Positions 40,769 through 50,695 are shown, numbered from the stretch's first letter. The stretch: DNA of 64,000 bases from Arthrobacter sp. ATA002 (GCF_026898095.1 NZ_CP114015.1:372001-436000); one strand, 5' to 3'. The notes: generated by a model from the letters alone, not told the origin. Numbers and translations are program-made.

Positions 40769-42987
40769 TCAAGCGAGAACGCGGCAACGGTGCCGTCAAG
40801 GTCCCGGCAGGCGCCGCCCGGCGGACCACCGACGACCCGCTCCTCCGGTCGGAGCAGCTCGGTCAGGCAGGGGACGACGTCGTCAATCCTCTCCAACGCG
40901 CCAGCGTCGTCGACGAAGAGGCCCTGATCGCCGAATTCGAGGCCGAAAAGCCTGCCCGCCGGCTCAGCGGCCTTCCCGCCACCATCATCAAGACGCTGGG
41001 CGTGGGGCTGTCCCTGTTCGCCCTGTACTGGGTCTTCCGGCCCATGCCCACCCAGTTCTACCTGCCGATGTTCCTCGGGCTCGGCCTGGCCATGACCTTC
41101 CTGGTGTACCGCGGGTGGGGCCGTTCGGAAAAGGCCCGGGAACAGGGCCGCTCGGACAACCCGCATGCGGCGGACTGGCTGCTGGCTGCCATAGCCATGG
41201 TCCCGTTCGTCTACATTGCCTCGGACTGGGACGGATTCTTCCGGCGGGCGATCACGCCCACCTACCTGGACCTTTTCATGGGAATCATTGCCATTCTGGT
41301 CACTCTGGAAGCCTCCCGCCGAACGGTCGGGATCCTGGTTCCGCTGGTTGTGCTGGGCTTCTTCGCCTACGCCTCCTTCGGCACGCTCGTTCCGCCGCCC
41401 TTTAACACATCGGACTTCAGCTGGATCCGGCTGGTGGGCCACAACGTGATGGGAACCCAGGGACTCTTTGGGGTGCCCACCGACGTGGCGGCGTCGTACA
41501 TCATTCTCTTCACGATCTACGGGGCCGTGCTGGCTGCCTCCGGCGCCACCAAATTCTTCATCGACCTGTCCTTCTCGGCGTTCGGGCAGTCCAAGTCCGG
41601 CCCCGGCCGGACGGTGACCCTTGCCGGTTTCCTCCTGGGCACGGTGTCCGGGTCCGGCGTGGCCACCACCGTCACGCTCGGCGGCATCTCCTGGCCGCTG
41701 CTGCGCAAGGCCGGGTATCCCAAGGAGCACGGAGGCGCCATCCTGGCCGCGGCGGGCATCGGTGCCATCATGTCCCCGCCCACCCTGGGTGCGGCGGCGT
41801 TCATCATTGCCGCACTGCTGGGGGTGTCCTACCTGCAGGTCCTCATCTGGGCGACCATCCCCACGCTGCTGTATTACTTCGGCATTATCCTGGCCATCGA
41901 AATGGACGCCCGGCGGTTCAAGACCCGCGCCGTGGACTTCGAGGTCAAGCCCATCGGACGGCTCCTGCTGCGCTTCGGTTACCACTTCAGCTCGCTGGCG
42001 GCAATCGTGGTGTTCATGATGATGGGGATGACGCCGTTTCGGGCCGTTGTTTACGCCACCGGGCTGGCCTTTGTCCTGAGTTTCCTGGACAGGCAGTCGT
42101 GGATGACTCCGCGGCGCATCTGGGACGCCCTCGCCGCCGGCGCCACCGGTGCGCTGTCCGTCATCCCGGTCATGGCCGCGGCGGGACTGATCGTGGGCGT
42201 CATGACGCTCACCGGACTGGGCCTGAAACTGGCGAACATCATCGTGGACTTCGCCGGGGGCAGCCTGCTGCTGACCGCGGTCTTCTCGGCAATCTCGGTG
42301 ACCCTGCTGGGGCTGGCCGTCCCGGTGACCGCCAGCTTCATCATCTCGTGGGTCATCATCGGCCCGGCGCTGCAGGACGTGGGCGTTCCCGCCTTCGCCG
42401 CCGCCATGTTTATCTTCTACTACTCCGTCCTGAGCGAAGTTTCCCCGCCCACCGCGCTCTCCCCGTTCGCGGCATCCGCCATCACCGGCGGCAAGCCCAT
42501 CCAGACCATGTGGCTGACCTGGCGCTACACGCTCTCCGCTTTCCTGGTGCCGTTCATCTTTGTTATGTCCGGTCCCGGCGTCGGTCTCCTGATGCAGGGC
42601 GGGCCGGGAACGGTCCTGCTGGCGCTCACCGTTTCCCTCGCGGCCGTTGCCGCGCTGGCGGTCGCTACGGGCGGGTGGCTGGTTGGGCCGGCCCGCTGGC
42701 CCGAACGTGTCCTGCTGGGGCTGGGCTCGCTGCCGATGCTGGTCATGGAACCGATGTACATCGGAATCGGGCTGGGCGTCATCGGGGTCGGTGTGCTGGT
42801 GCACCTGATCGGATTGAGGTCCCGTGCCAAAGACCCGCAGGAGCCGCAGCCGGAACGGACGGGCGGAAAACCTGCTGCCGTGGTCCGCCGCGGCAGCCAC
42901 AAGGTGGCGGCTCCGCTTCCCCGCCCGCCGCCGACGTCTGACACGGCACCGCCGACCAGACCCGCCGAAAGGAATTTTTGCTCATGA
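40765..42987 (+). CDS. TRAP transporter fused permease (4TM small plus 12TM large subunit)
   Basis: The 740-residue membrane protein joins the DctQ-like and DctM-like parts. A cytoplasmic N-terminus of about 70 residues precedes some 17-18 hydrophobic segments. TRAP-fused signatures are FGGTLVPPPF-like early loops, LGTVSGSGVATTVTLGGISWPLL and IGAIMSPPTLGAAAFIIAALLG at mid-length, and SEVSPPTALSPFAASAITGG late. Transport is sodium driven and needs the TAXI binder. The C-terminal tail is basic and its stop overlaps the next start (ATGA), which ties transporter and enzymes into one operon. Confidence 0.93.
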   Translation: MIKRERGNGAVKVPAGAARRTTDDPLLRSEQLGQAGDDVVNPLQRASVVDEEALIAEFEAEKPARRLSGLPATIIKTLGVGLSLFALYWVFRPMPTQFYLPMFLGLGLAMTFLVYRGWGRSEKAREQGRSDNPHAADWLLAAIAMVPFVYIASDWDGFFRRAITPTYLDLFMGIIAILVTLEASRRTVGILVPLVVLGFFAYASFGTLVPPPFNTSDFSWIRLVGHNVMGTQGLFGVPTDVAASYIILFTIYGAVLAASGATKFFIDLSFSAFGQSKSGPGRTVTLAGFLLGTVSGSGVATTVTLGGISWPLLRKAGYPKEHGGAILAAAGIGAIMSPPTLGAAAFIIAALLGVSYLQVLIWATIPTLLYYFGIILAIEMDARRFKTRAVDFEVKPIGRLLLRFGYHFSSLAAIVVFMMMGMTPFRAVVYATGLAFVLSFLDRQSWMTPRRIWDALAAGATGALSVIPVMAAAGLIVGVMTLTGLGLKLANIIVDFAGGSLLLTAVFSAISVTLLGLAVPVTASFIISWVIIGPALQDVGVPAFAAAMFIFYYSVLSEVSPPTALSPFAASAITGGKPIQTMWLTWRYTLSAFLVPFIFVMSGPGVGLLMQGGPGTVLLALTVSLAAVAALAVATGGWLVGPARWPERVLLGLGSLPMLVMEPMYIGIGLGVIGVGVLVHLIGLRSRAKDPQEPQPERTGGKPAAVVRRGSHKVAAPLPRPPPTSDTAPPTRPAERNFCS

Positions 42988-43888
42988 CCGACCTGCTTCC
43001 GCCGCTCTCATCCGGACTGTGGGGCGTGCTGGCCACGCCCTTCACCGGCAGCGCCTGCGCCGTGGACACCGGCTCCTGCGCCGCGAGGTGCAGCTCTACA
43101 CGGGGCTCGGCGCCGCCGGCATGGTGGTGCTGGGCGTCTTCGGCGAGGGTGCCGCACTCAGTTCCGAGGAACAGGCGCTGACCGTCCGCACCGCCGCCGA
43201 GGCCGCCGGCAGCACTGCACTGGTGGTGGGTTTGTCCGCCCGCAGCACGGCGCCGGCACTGGAGCAGGCCGCCGTGGCCTGCCGGGCAGCCGGGGCCAGC
43301 CTGGCCGCCCTGATGGTGCAGGCCAACAGTCCCAAGCCCGAGGTGCTGGCCGCACACCTGACCGCCATCCACGACGCCACCGGAGCGGGAATTGTCCTGC
43401 AGGACTATCCGGTTGCCTCCGGAGTGGCCGTGAGCGCTGACCAAATTCTCGCCGTCGTCGAGCAGTGCCCCTTCATCACGGCGGTGAAGTCCGAAGCTCC
43501 GCCGACGGCGGTTGCCGTCGCCAGGCTCACGCGAAGAACAGCGGTGCCGGTGTTCGGCGGGCTGGGCGGAGTGGGACTGCTGGACGAACTTGCGGCCGGA
43601 GCCGCGGGCGCCATGACAGGCTTCTCCCATCCCGAAGGGCTCCTGGCGGCGCTGGAAGCGTTCGCTGACGGCGGCTTCGAGCAGGCCCGTGCAGCCTTCG
43701 CACCCTGGCTTCCGCTGGCAAACTTTGAGGCCCAGCCCGGCGTGGGCCTTGCCGTGCGCAAGGAAGTGCTGCGCCGGCGCGGAATTATCGACGAGGCGCT
43801 GGTGCGGCCCCCGGCGCCGGGCCTGCCGCCGGAACTGGCAGCACTTATCGACGGCCACCTGGCCGCAGTCCGAACGGAGAGAGTCTGA
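42984..43888 (+). CDS. Dihydrodipicolinate synthase/N-acetylneuraminate lyase family aldolase (one-base frameshift)
   Basis: This class I aldolase TIM barrel forms a Schiff base. The catalytic Lys is in ITAVKSEAPP (about residue 169) and the Tyr in VLQDYPV. The N-terminal GVLATPFT and GVFGEGAALS motifs hold the substrate carboxylate; the usual GTTGE reads GVFGE, so the keto-acid side differs from DapA. One C is lost in GGCTCCTGCG near 43074; restored length is 301 residues. The family includes keto-deoxy sugar-acid aldolases and dehydratases. True DapA function is unlikely in this context. Confidence 0.84.
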
Positions 43889-44661
43889 TGGATCTGGGGA
43901 TAAAGGGAAAGAACGCTCTGGTCCCGGGATCCAGCTCCGGAATTGGGCTGGCGGTTGCCCGTGCCCTCAGCGCGGAGGGTGCCAACGTGGTGCTTGCCGC
44001 CCGGCGTGCAGAAACGGTCAAAGCCGAAGCCGCCCGGCTGGCGTCAGCCGTGGGCATCACCGCGGACCTGACCGCCGACGGCGCCCCGGAGGACCTGGTC
44101 CGCCGCGCCGAAGAGGCCTTTGGCCCTGTGGACGTGCTTGTCCTGAACAGCGGCGGTCCGCCGCCCGGCGGCGCCGCGGACATGGCCGAGGAACAGGCGG
44201 CCGCAGCGGTGAACCAGCTGCTGCTGCAGCACATCCGGCTAACCTCCCTGGTGCTGCCGGGCATGCGCCGCCGCGGCTGGGGGCGGATCATCGCCGTCGG
44301 CTCCTCCGGAGTGCAACAGCCGCTGCCCAACCTGGCGTTGTCCAACATGGCCCGCGCCGGGCTCGCCGGTTACCTGAAGACGCTGGCAGCCGAGGTGGCG
44401 CCGGACGGCGTGACAGTGAACATGGTGCTTCCCGGACGGATCGACACGGACCGGGTGGTGTCCCTGGACGCCGCTGCCGCCCGCCGCTCCGGCCAACAGC
44501 CCGACGACGTCAGGGCAGCATCCGTTGCCTCGATTCCCGCCGGGCGGTACGGACGGCCGGAGGAGTTTGCCGCCGTCGTCGCTTTTCTTGCGGGCATTCC
44601 GGCCTCCTACGTCACCGGTGAACAAATCCGCGTTGACGGCGGGCTCGTCCGGTCCTACTGA
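43888..44661 (+). CDS. Atypical SDR family protein lacking the YxxxK motif
   Basis: The 257-residue Rossmann protein begins with VPGSSSGIGLAVA instead of the usual TG-start and has NSGGPPPG in place of NNAG. The catalytic Tyr-xxx-Lys is absent; its place reads SNMARAG. The C-terminal YVTGEQIRVDGG is normal. This matches a described atypical SDR subgroup with an S-N-x-x-R motif, whose chemistry is uncertain. It may still bind NAD(P). Its ATG overlaps the aldolase stop by one base. Confidence 0.82.
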   Translation: MDLGIKGKNALVPGSSSGIGLAVARALSAEGANVVLAARRAETVKAEAARLASAVGITADLTADGAPEDLVRRAEEAFGPVDVLVLNSGGPPPGGAADMAEEQAAAAVNQLLLQHIRLTSLVLPGMRRRGWGRIIAVGSSGVQQPLPNLALSNMARAGLAGYLKTLAAEVAPDGVTVNMVLPGRIDTDRVVSLDAAAARRSGQQPDDVRAASVASIPAGRYGRPEEFAAVVAFLAGIPASYVTGEQIRVDGGLVRSY

Positions 44662-44706
44662 CGAAACCCCGGCAGAAAACTCCGCCCCGATGAAAGGACA
44701 CCTTCA

Positions 44707-45590
44707 GTGAATTCCCGCATCCTGCACCTGTGTTCCCTCCACGAGGACACCTCCACCTTCGAACACCCGCAGGAGGCCGCCGCCGTGGTGCATCCGCAGC
44801 GCGGAGCCGCGCTGGTCCGCGACCTGCTGCCGGGGTTCACCGGCGATCTGCTGGACGTTCTCACCGGAGAGCTCCTCGATGATTTGGAGGACGCCGCCGA
44901 CAAGGCCGGCGACGGCATCTTCAGAGATCCCGGGTCGGTTTCCTACGGGGCGCCCTACCGGCATCCCCGGATGCTCTGGGGGATCGGGCTGAACTACGTG
45001 GAGCACGCCTCGGACCTGTCGGAAGCCGTGCCCGATGAGCCGGCCTCCTTCATCAAAGGCGACCACACGGTGATCGGGCCCGGCGAAGCCATTCCCATCC
45101 CGGAACAGAGCAACCGCACCACGGCCGAGGCGGAGGTGGGCGTGGTGATCGGCCGCTACTGCCGCAACGTGGAACCGGACGACGCACTGTCCTACGCGGC
45201 GGGTTTGGTTCCGGTGCTGGACCAGACGGCGGAGGACATCCTGGAACGCAATCCGCGCTTCCTGACCCGGTCCAAGAACTTCCCGGGCTTCTTTTCGTTT
45301 GGCCCGCGCATTGTTCCCCTGGAATCCGCAGTGGGGGAGGGGGTCTGGCGGATCTGCAGGTCTCCACCGTCATCAACGGGGAGGTGCTGCGCACCAACAC
45401 GGTTTCGCACATGAGATACGACCCGGCGTTCCTAATCAGCTTCCACAGCAAGGTGATGCCCCTGTATCCCGGGGACATCATTTCCACCGGCACCCCGGGC
45501 GCCATCCGGATCAAGCCCGGTGACACCGCCGAGTGCCGGGTGGGCGGGCTGGATCCGCTGTCCAACCCGGTCACCGGCCCCGCCCAGTAG
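44707..45590 (+). CDS. Fumarylacetoacetate hydrolase family protein (one-base frameshift)
   Basis: This FAH-fold enzyme hydrolyses, hydrates or decarboxylates beta-diketo or keto acids. The N-terminal part has LWGIGLNYVEHA, FIKGDHTVIGPGEAIPIPE and the metal-binding EAEVGVVIG. The C-terminal part has VINGEVLRTNTVSHM and the signature PGDIISTGTPGAI. One G is lost in the G-run 45339-45343; restoring it links them as EGGLADLQVS and gives 294 residues. The start is GTG at 44707 after AAAGGACACC. With the aldolase and SDR it suggests a keto-acid cleavage module. Confidence 0.88.
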
Positions 45591-45611
45591 TCCGCCGCCG
45601 AGGAGATCCCG

Positions 45612-46810
45612 TTGACCACGAACCGCAAAACCCGGGCCGGCGCTGGCTCCGGACCGCTGCATGGCCTAAAGATCGCCGATTTTTCCCGCGTTCTCGCGGG
45701 TCCGTACGCCTCCATGATGCTCGCTGACTTCGGCGCCGACGTCATCAAGGTGGAAAGCCCCGCCGGAGACGACACCCGGTCCTGGGTGCCGCCGGTGGAC
45801 GGGCATGGCATGGGAACGTACTTCTCCAGCGTCAACCGCAACAAGCGCTCAACCGTGTGCGACCTGCGCACGGCAGAAGGATTGGCCTCCGCCCGGGCCA
45901 CCGCGCTCGCGGCCGACGTCGTGCTGGAGAACTTCCGGCCCGGCGTCATGGAACGGTTCGGCTTGGACTACGAGTCGCTGCGGCACCACCGGCCGGACCT
46001 CATTTACTGCTCGGTCACCGGATTCGGCGGCACGGGCGGGGCGCACCTGCCCGGCTACGACCTCCTGGTCCAGGCCGTCGGCGGGCTGATGAGCGTGACC
46101 GGAACGCGCGACGCCGAGCCCAGCAAGGTGGGTGTGGCGCTGGTGGATGTGATCACCGGACAAAACGCCGTGGTTGGCATTCTGGCGGCCCTGCGTTCGC
46201 GGGAGGAAACCGGCAGCGGCCAGCTGGTGGAGGTCAATCTGTTGTCCTCGCTCCTGTCGGCGCTGGTCAACCAGGCCGCCAGCACCCTGGCCACCGGAGA
46301 ACCGCCGCAGCGGATGGGCAACGCGCATCCCAGCATCGCCCCCTACGAGACGCTGGAAACCGGTGACGGCCCGCTGGCCGTCGCGGTCGGCACCGACCGC
46401 CAATTCGAGGCCCTGGTCCGGCTGATCGGAGTCCCCGAACTGGCCGCGGACGGCCGCTTCCGGACCAACGCGGCCCGGGTGGCCCACCGGGCCGACCTCA
46501 AGGACCTCCTAGAGGACCGGCTGCGCCGGAAACCCGCTGCCGAGTGGGCCCCCCTGCTGAACGGCCAGGAGTTCCCGCCGGGAAGGTCAACACCATTTCC
46601 GAGGCGCTGCAGCTCGCCGGAGACCTGGGGCTGGCACCCGTTGTCACCATCGGCCACCCGGCCGGAGAAAGGACCAGCCGGCAAGTCGCCAACCCGATCA
46701 GGCTCTCGGGCACGCCCGCCGGCTACCGCCTCCCGCCGCCGGAACTCGGCGAGCACCCCCACGCACGCTTTGACAGTGCGGCCCGGGCCGCCGCCCCAAC
46801 CCGAAAGTGA
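45612..46810 (+). CDS. CaiB/BaiF family (class III) CoA-transferase (one-base frameshift)
   Basis: This enzyme moves CoA from a donor such as succinyl-CoA to a carboxylic acid. The family signatures are clear: LHGLKIADFSRVLAGPYASM, MLADFGADVIKVESPAGDD with the catalytic Asp position downstream (GYDLLVQAVGGLMSVTG), and VDVITGQ. One G is lost in CCAGGAG at 46568-46569; restoring it gives GVPAGKVNTISEAL and a 399-residue protein ending at 46810. Uncorrected, the frame runs on into the dehydrogenase gene as a false 787-residue fusion. Succinyl-CoA:glutarate CoA-transferase is the best guess, based on the neighbour. Confidence 0.88.
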
Positions 46811-46815
46811 AGACC

Positions 46816-47975
46816 ATGACGGACAACACCGATCTTCTGGACATCGATTCCCTCTTGTCGGCCGGGAACTGGCCCTGCGGGCCCGGGTGCGGGCCTTCGT
46901 GGACGCCGAGATCAAGCCCAATATTTCCCGCTGGTACGACAGCGCACATTTTCCGCTGGAAATCGTGCCGCAAATGGCCAGCCTGGGGCTGCTCGGCATG
47001 CATTTGGAGGGTTACGGCTGCCCCGGACGGAGCTCGGTCGAATACGGCCTGGCCGCCCTGGAACTGGAGGCAGGGGACTCGGGGCTGCGCACCTTTGTTT
47101 CCGTGCAGGGTTCCCTGGCGATGAGCGCGATCCACAAGCACGGGTCGGAGGAACAGAAAAACGAATGGCTGCCGCGCATGGCAGCCGGAACCGCCATCGG
47201 GTGCTTCGCGCTCACCGAGCCCACTGCCGGCTCCGACCCGGGCAACATGCTCACTCATGCGCGGCGCGACGGGGAGGACTGGGTCATCAACGGGTCCAAG
47301 CGCTGGATCGGATTGGCGTCAGCGGCGCAGGTGGCAGTGGTGTGGGCCATGACCGAGGACGGCGTCCGCGGGTTTGTGGTCCCAACCGACACTCCCGGAT
47401 TCAAAGCCACCCCCATTGCGCACAAACTGTCGATGCGGGCTTCCATCCAGTGCGATGTCGAGATCACCGAGCTTCGCCTGCCCGGAAGCGCGATGCTGCC
47501 CAAGGCTAAGGGTCTCCGCGGCCCCTTCGAATGCCTCAACGAAGCGCGGTACGGGATTATCTGGGGTGCCATGGGCGCTGCCCGCGACAGCTATGAGGCT
47601 GCACTGGCCTATGCGGGGGAGCGGCTGCAGTTCGAAAAGCCGCTGGCCGGATACCAGCTCACTCAGGAAAAACTGGTGAACATGGCGCTGGAGATCAACA
47701 AGGGAATCCTGCTGGCCCTGCAGATCGGACGGTTGAAGGATGCGGGCCGTCTGCAGAAGCACCAGATCTCCGTCGGCAAGCTGAACAACTGCCGGGAAGC
47801 CATTGCCATCTGCCGGGAAGCGCGCACCATCCTGGGCGGCAACGGCATCACATTGGACTACTCGCCCCTGCGGCACGCGAACAATCTGGAATCCGTGCGG
47901 ACCTACGAGGGCACCGACGAGGTCCATTTGCTCATTCTGGGCCAGCACCTCACGGGCATCTCGGCGTTCCGGTGA
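46816..47975 (+). CDS. Acyl-CoA dehydrogenase, glutaryl-CoA dehydrogenase-like (one-base frameshift)
   Basis: This FAD enzyme would oxidise and decarboxylate glutaryl-CoA to crotonyl-CoA. It strongly resembles GCDH along its length: SVQGSLAMSAIHKHGSEEQK, IGCFALTEPTAGSDPG, GPFECLNEARYGIIWGAMGA, QIGRLKDAG, LGGNGI and the catalytic-base motif VRTYEGTDEVH, where the Glu acts. One C is lost in GGCCGGGAAC at 46862-46863. With it the N-terminus reads MTDNTDLLDIDSLLSA then RELALRAR, for 386 residues from the ATG at 46816. It follows the CoA-transferase by six bases. Confidence 0.85.
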
Positions 47976-47979
47976 CGTG

Positions 47980-49188
47980 ATGGTTGCCCCCGCCTCGAGC
48001 AACAGCGTCATCGTCGCCGGCGCCGGCATTGTCGGGTTGGCTGCGGCCTATGAACTTGGCCGGCGCGGTCACCGCGTGACGGTGCTGGATAAGGAAGCTT
48101 CGGAAGCCGTCCACCAAACCGGCAACAACTCCGGCGTGATCCATTCCGGCCTTTACTATGCCCCGGGCAGCCTCAAAGCCACGCTGGGCACTGCCGGCGC
48201 CGCTTCGATGAAGGCTTTCGCACAGGCCCACGGCGTCGACGTCGAAATCACCGGCAAGCTGGTGGTTGCCACCACGGAAAGCCAGCTGCCCGCGCTGAAG
48301 GAGCTGCTCCGCCGGGGGATGGAAAACGGTGTTCCCTGCCGTCTCATTGGACCCGGCGGGGCCCGCGGCTATGAGCCCTACGTTCAGTGCGTGGCCGCCC
48401 TGCGGGTGGAGAGCACCGGAATCGTTGATTACCGCGGCATTTGCGCCGTCCTGGTGCGGCTGATCCGGGAGGGCGGCGGAGAGATCCACTTTCACAGCGA
48501 AATTACGGCGGTGCGCTCGGATTCCAGGGGAGTGACGGTGGAGACGGTCTCCGGAACGCACCGGGCCGACGGCTTCGTCAACTGTGCCGGCCTGCACAGC
48601 GACCGCGTTGCCCGGCTGGCCGGGCTGCGGCCCGAGGTGCGGATCATTCCGTTCCGGGGCGAATACTACGAGCTGGCGCCGGAACTGGCGCATTTGGTGA
48701 ATGGCCTCATCTACCCGGTGCCGGATCCCGCCTTTCCCTTCCTGGGCGTCCATCTCACCAAGATGACCACCGGAGCCGTACACGCAGGGCCGAACGCCGT
48801 CTTTGCCTTTGCCCGGGAAGGCTACAGCTGGTTGAACGTCAACCCACGGGACCTGATGGACAGCGCCGCATGGCCCGGGCTCTGGAAGCTTGGGGCCAAA
48901 TTTTGGCGGGTGGGCGTGGGTGAGGCAGCGCGCTCGCTGTCCCGGAAACGCTTCCTCTCCGGGCTGCGGCAACTGGTCCCGTCACTGCCTGACGACTGCC
49001 TCGTGCCGGCCCATGCCGGGGTTCGTGCCCAGGCCATGAGGCGCAATGGAGCCCTTGTGGATGACTTCCTGTATGAACGGGCGCCCCGGCAAATCCATGT
49101 GCTCAACTCGCCGTCGCCGGCAGCCACCGCAGGGCTGGAAATCGGCCGTTTGATAGCCGACGAGCTGGAAAGGGAAAGTGATAAGTAG
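47980..49188 (+). CDS. lhgO: L-2-hydroxyglutarate oxidase/dehydrogenase (FAD, LhgO-like)
   Basis: This 402-residue DAO-family flavoprotein oxidises L-2-hydroxyglutarate to 2-oxoglutarate. It has the FAD GxGxxG motif (VIVAGAGIVGLAAAYEL, residues about 9-25), the LhgO-typical QTGNNSGVIHSGLYYAPGSLKA and GEYYEL, and the C-terminal AHAGVRAQAM block. I chose the ATG at 47980, four bases after the dehydrogenase stop; the GTG at 47977 is equally possible. As last gene of the island it links the pathway to 2-oxoglutarate and to glutarate metabolism. Confidence 0.86.
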   Translation: MVAPASSNSVIVAGAGIVGLAAAYELGRRGHRVTVLDKEASEAVHQTGNNSGVIHSGLYYAPGSLKATLGTAGAASMKAFAQAHGVDVEITGKLVVATTESQLPALKELLRRGMENGVPCRLIGPGGARGYEPYVQCVAALRVESTGIVDYRGICAVLVRLIREGGGEIHFHSEITAVRSDSRGVTVETVSGTHRADGFVNCAGLHSDRVARLAGLRPEVRIIPFRGEYYELAPELAHLVNGLIYPVPDPAFPFLGVHLTKMTTGAVHAGPNAVFAFAREGYSWLNVNPRDLMDSAAWPGLWKLGAKFWRVGVGEAARSLSRKRFLSGLRQLVPSLPDDCLVPAHAGVRAQAMRRNGALVDDFLYERAPRQIHVLNSPSPAATAGLEIGRLIADELERESDK

Positions 49189-49305
49189 GCTGGCTACTCT
49201 TCCGTCGGTGCGGGTTCCCGGACTACGTTGACCACACGTGCACCGGCTCGCCGGCCCCTCACGGAGGTGCGGAACCGGGTGCTCCAACCCCTCCCGGAGG
49301 TACTT

Positions 49306-50187
49306 ATGTTTTTTCACAAGCAGGAGCTTCAATTCAAGTCCACACCGGACCAGCCTGATGCCGTCTATGCCCGCAAGCTCCAGGAAGTCCTGGGCGGGCA
49401 GTACGGTGAAATCTCGGTGGCCATGCAGTACGAATTCCAGGCCTGGAACACTCATATCCCCGGGAAATACCGGGACCTGTTGTTCGGCATCGGCGCGGAG
49501 GAAATGGGCCATGTGGAGATGCTGGCCATCATGATCGCCCAGCTGCTGGAAAAGGCCCCGCTGGGCATCACCGAGGACGCGGTCCAAAACGATCCCACGG
49601 TGGCCGCCGTGGTGGGGGGCATGGACGTGCAGCACGCCATCGTGGCCGGCGCCGGCGCACGCCCGGTGGACTCCAACGGCAACCCCTGGCAGGGCAGCTA
49701 CATCACCGCCAGCGGTAACCTGCTGGCGGATTTCACGGCCAATGCCAACGCGGAAATGCAGGGCCGGCTGCAGGTGGCCCGACTCTATCACATGACCGAT
49801 GACCATGGCGTGCGGGACCTGCTCTCGTTCCTGCTGGCGCGGGACACCATGCACCAAAATCAATGGACCACTGCCGCTCTGGAACTGCAGGCAAACGACA
49901 TGGAGCAGCTGCCGGTGCCGTCCAACTTCCCGCTGAACAAGGAATACCGTGAAGTTTCCTACCAGTACCTGAACTTCTCGGACGGCAAGACGGCGTCCGA
50001 AGGTACCTGGGCGTCGGGTCCGGCGCCGGACGGGCACGGTGAGTTCACGTACCATGACGGCCCAACCACTTCGGCGCCCATGCCGCCGCCCACCCATCCC
50101 GATTCCCGCTACTACGGCACCACGGAGCTGCCCAATGTCGTGGAAAAAACGGCCGGAGCAGTTCAGGACAAGCTGAACAGGGAATAG
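49306..50187 (+). CDS. Manganese catalase, copy 1
   Basis: This 293-residue non-haem dimanganese catalase breaks down hydrogen peroxide. The four-helix ferritin-like core has the metal ligands in LQEVLGGQYGEI, EEMGHVEML and, later, NAEMQGRLQ and MTDDHGVRDLLSFL, matching the Glu/His set of the family. The C-terminal arm is polar and Pro-rich (SAPMPPPTHPDSRYYGTTELP). ATG at 49306 with GGAGG at 49296-49300. A second copy about 1.5 kb downstream differs by around 30 residues. Confidence 0.94.
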   Translation: MFFHKQELQFKSTPDQPDAVYARKLQEVLGGQYGEISVAMQYEFQAWNTHIPGKYRDLLFGIGAEEMGHVEMLAIMIAQLLEKAPLGITEDAVQNDPTVAAVVGGMDVQHAIVAGAGARPVDSNGNPWQGSYITASGNLLADFTANANAEMQGRLQVARLYHMTDDHGVRDLLSFLLARDTMHQNQWTTAALELQANDMEQLPVPSNFPLNKEYREVSYQYLNFSDGKTASEGTWASGPAPDGHGEFTYHDGPTTSAPMPPPTHPDSRYYGTTELPNVVEKTAGAVQDKLNRE

Positions 50188-50200
50188 TCGGGCGGTGCGT

Positions 50201-50449
50201 TCAGGCGGGGCGGTCCAGGGCGTCCCGCCTGTCTGCGCGCGTGCTAAGCGCCTCCCCCAGGGCGTTGTACCAGTCCGCAGCTTCCAGTGACGGGTAGTCG
50301 GCATCCAGCTGCTCATAGACGCGGTCCGCCAGGCTCTGCAGCGTCGTCGTTGGAAGAGCCGCCAGCCCCGGGGTATCGCTGGGGTCAGTTGGAAGCCCCA
50401 GGGAATGCAGCTGGTCGGGAACGAAAGGCTTCAGGTATCTGGTTCTCAC
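50201..50449 (-). CDS. Small hypothetical protein between the two manganese catalases
   Basis: The 82-residue acidic, soluble product (VYEQLDADYPSLEAADWYNALGEALS) starts with GTG at 50449 after GGGAGG. It lies 13 bases from the first catalase stop, on the opposite strand. I do not recognise a family. The codon pattern is typical of the window, so it is likely real, but a shadow ORF cannot be excluded. Confidence 0.5.
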   Translation of the reverse strand: MRTRYLKPFVPDQLHSLGLPTDPSDTPGLAALPTTTLQSLADRVYEQLDADYPSLEAADWYNALGEALSTRADRRDALDRPA

Positions 50450-50695
50450 CAGCCGGACCTCCCGGCGCGGCGGTCAGCAGTCTCCATGCCAGCCGGATCA
50501 ACATCCGGGCGGATCAGTGCGTTCAATGTGTGTCCCATAGTTTCCCCGGGCCATTAAATAATGGCGGAAATCATGGCGCGCTTCTGGGCCGTACGGGGAT
50601 CATATCCCCTCGGCGTCCGGGGCCGCAATCCCCGGCGGTTTCGATGCTGCGCGCAGTTGGGTTTCCCGTCGCCGGAAGAATAGAAAGCTTGCTTA

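Noticed and set aside
40543..42900. A 785-codon minus-strand ORF opposite the TRAP permease
   Set aside because: Its His/Gln/Gly/Arg-rich composition mirrors the codon bias of the permease; no domain was recognised.
42984..43888. Assignment of the aldolase as lysine-biosynthetic DapA
   Set aside because: The GTTGE motif reads GVFGE and the gene sits in a catabolic transporter operon.
49181..49200. AGTAG-N5-CTACT inverted repeat before manganese catalase 1
   Set aside because: It resembles the TAAG motif context only loosely, and its arms and spacing differ; not counted as a motif copy.
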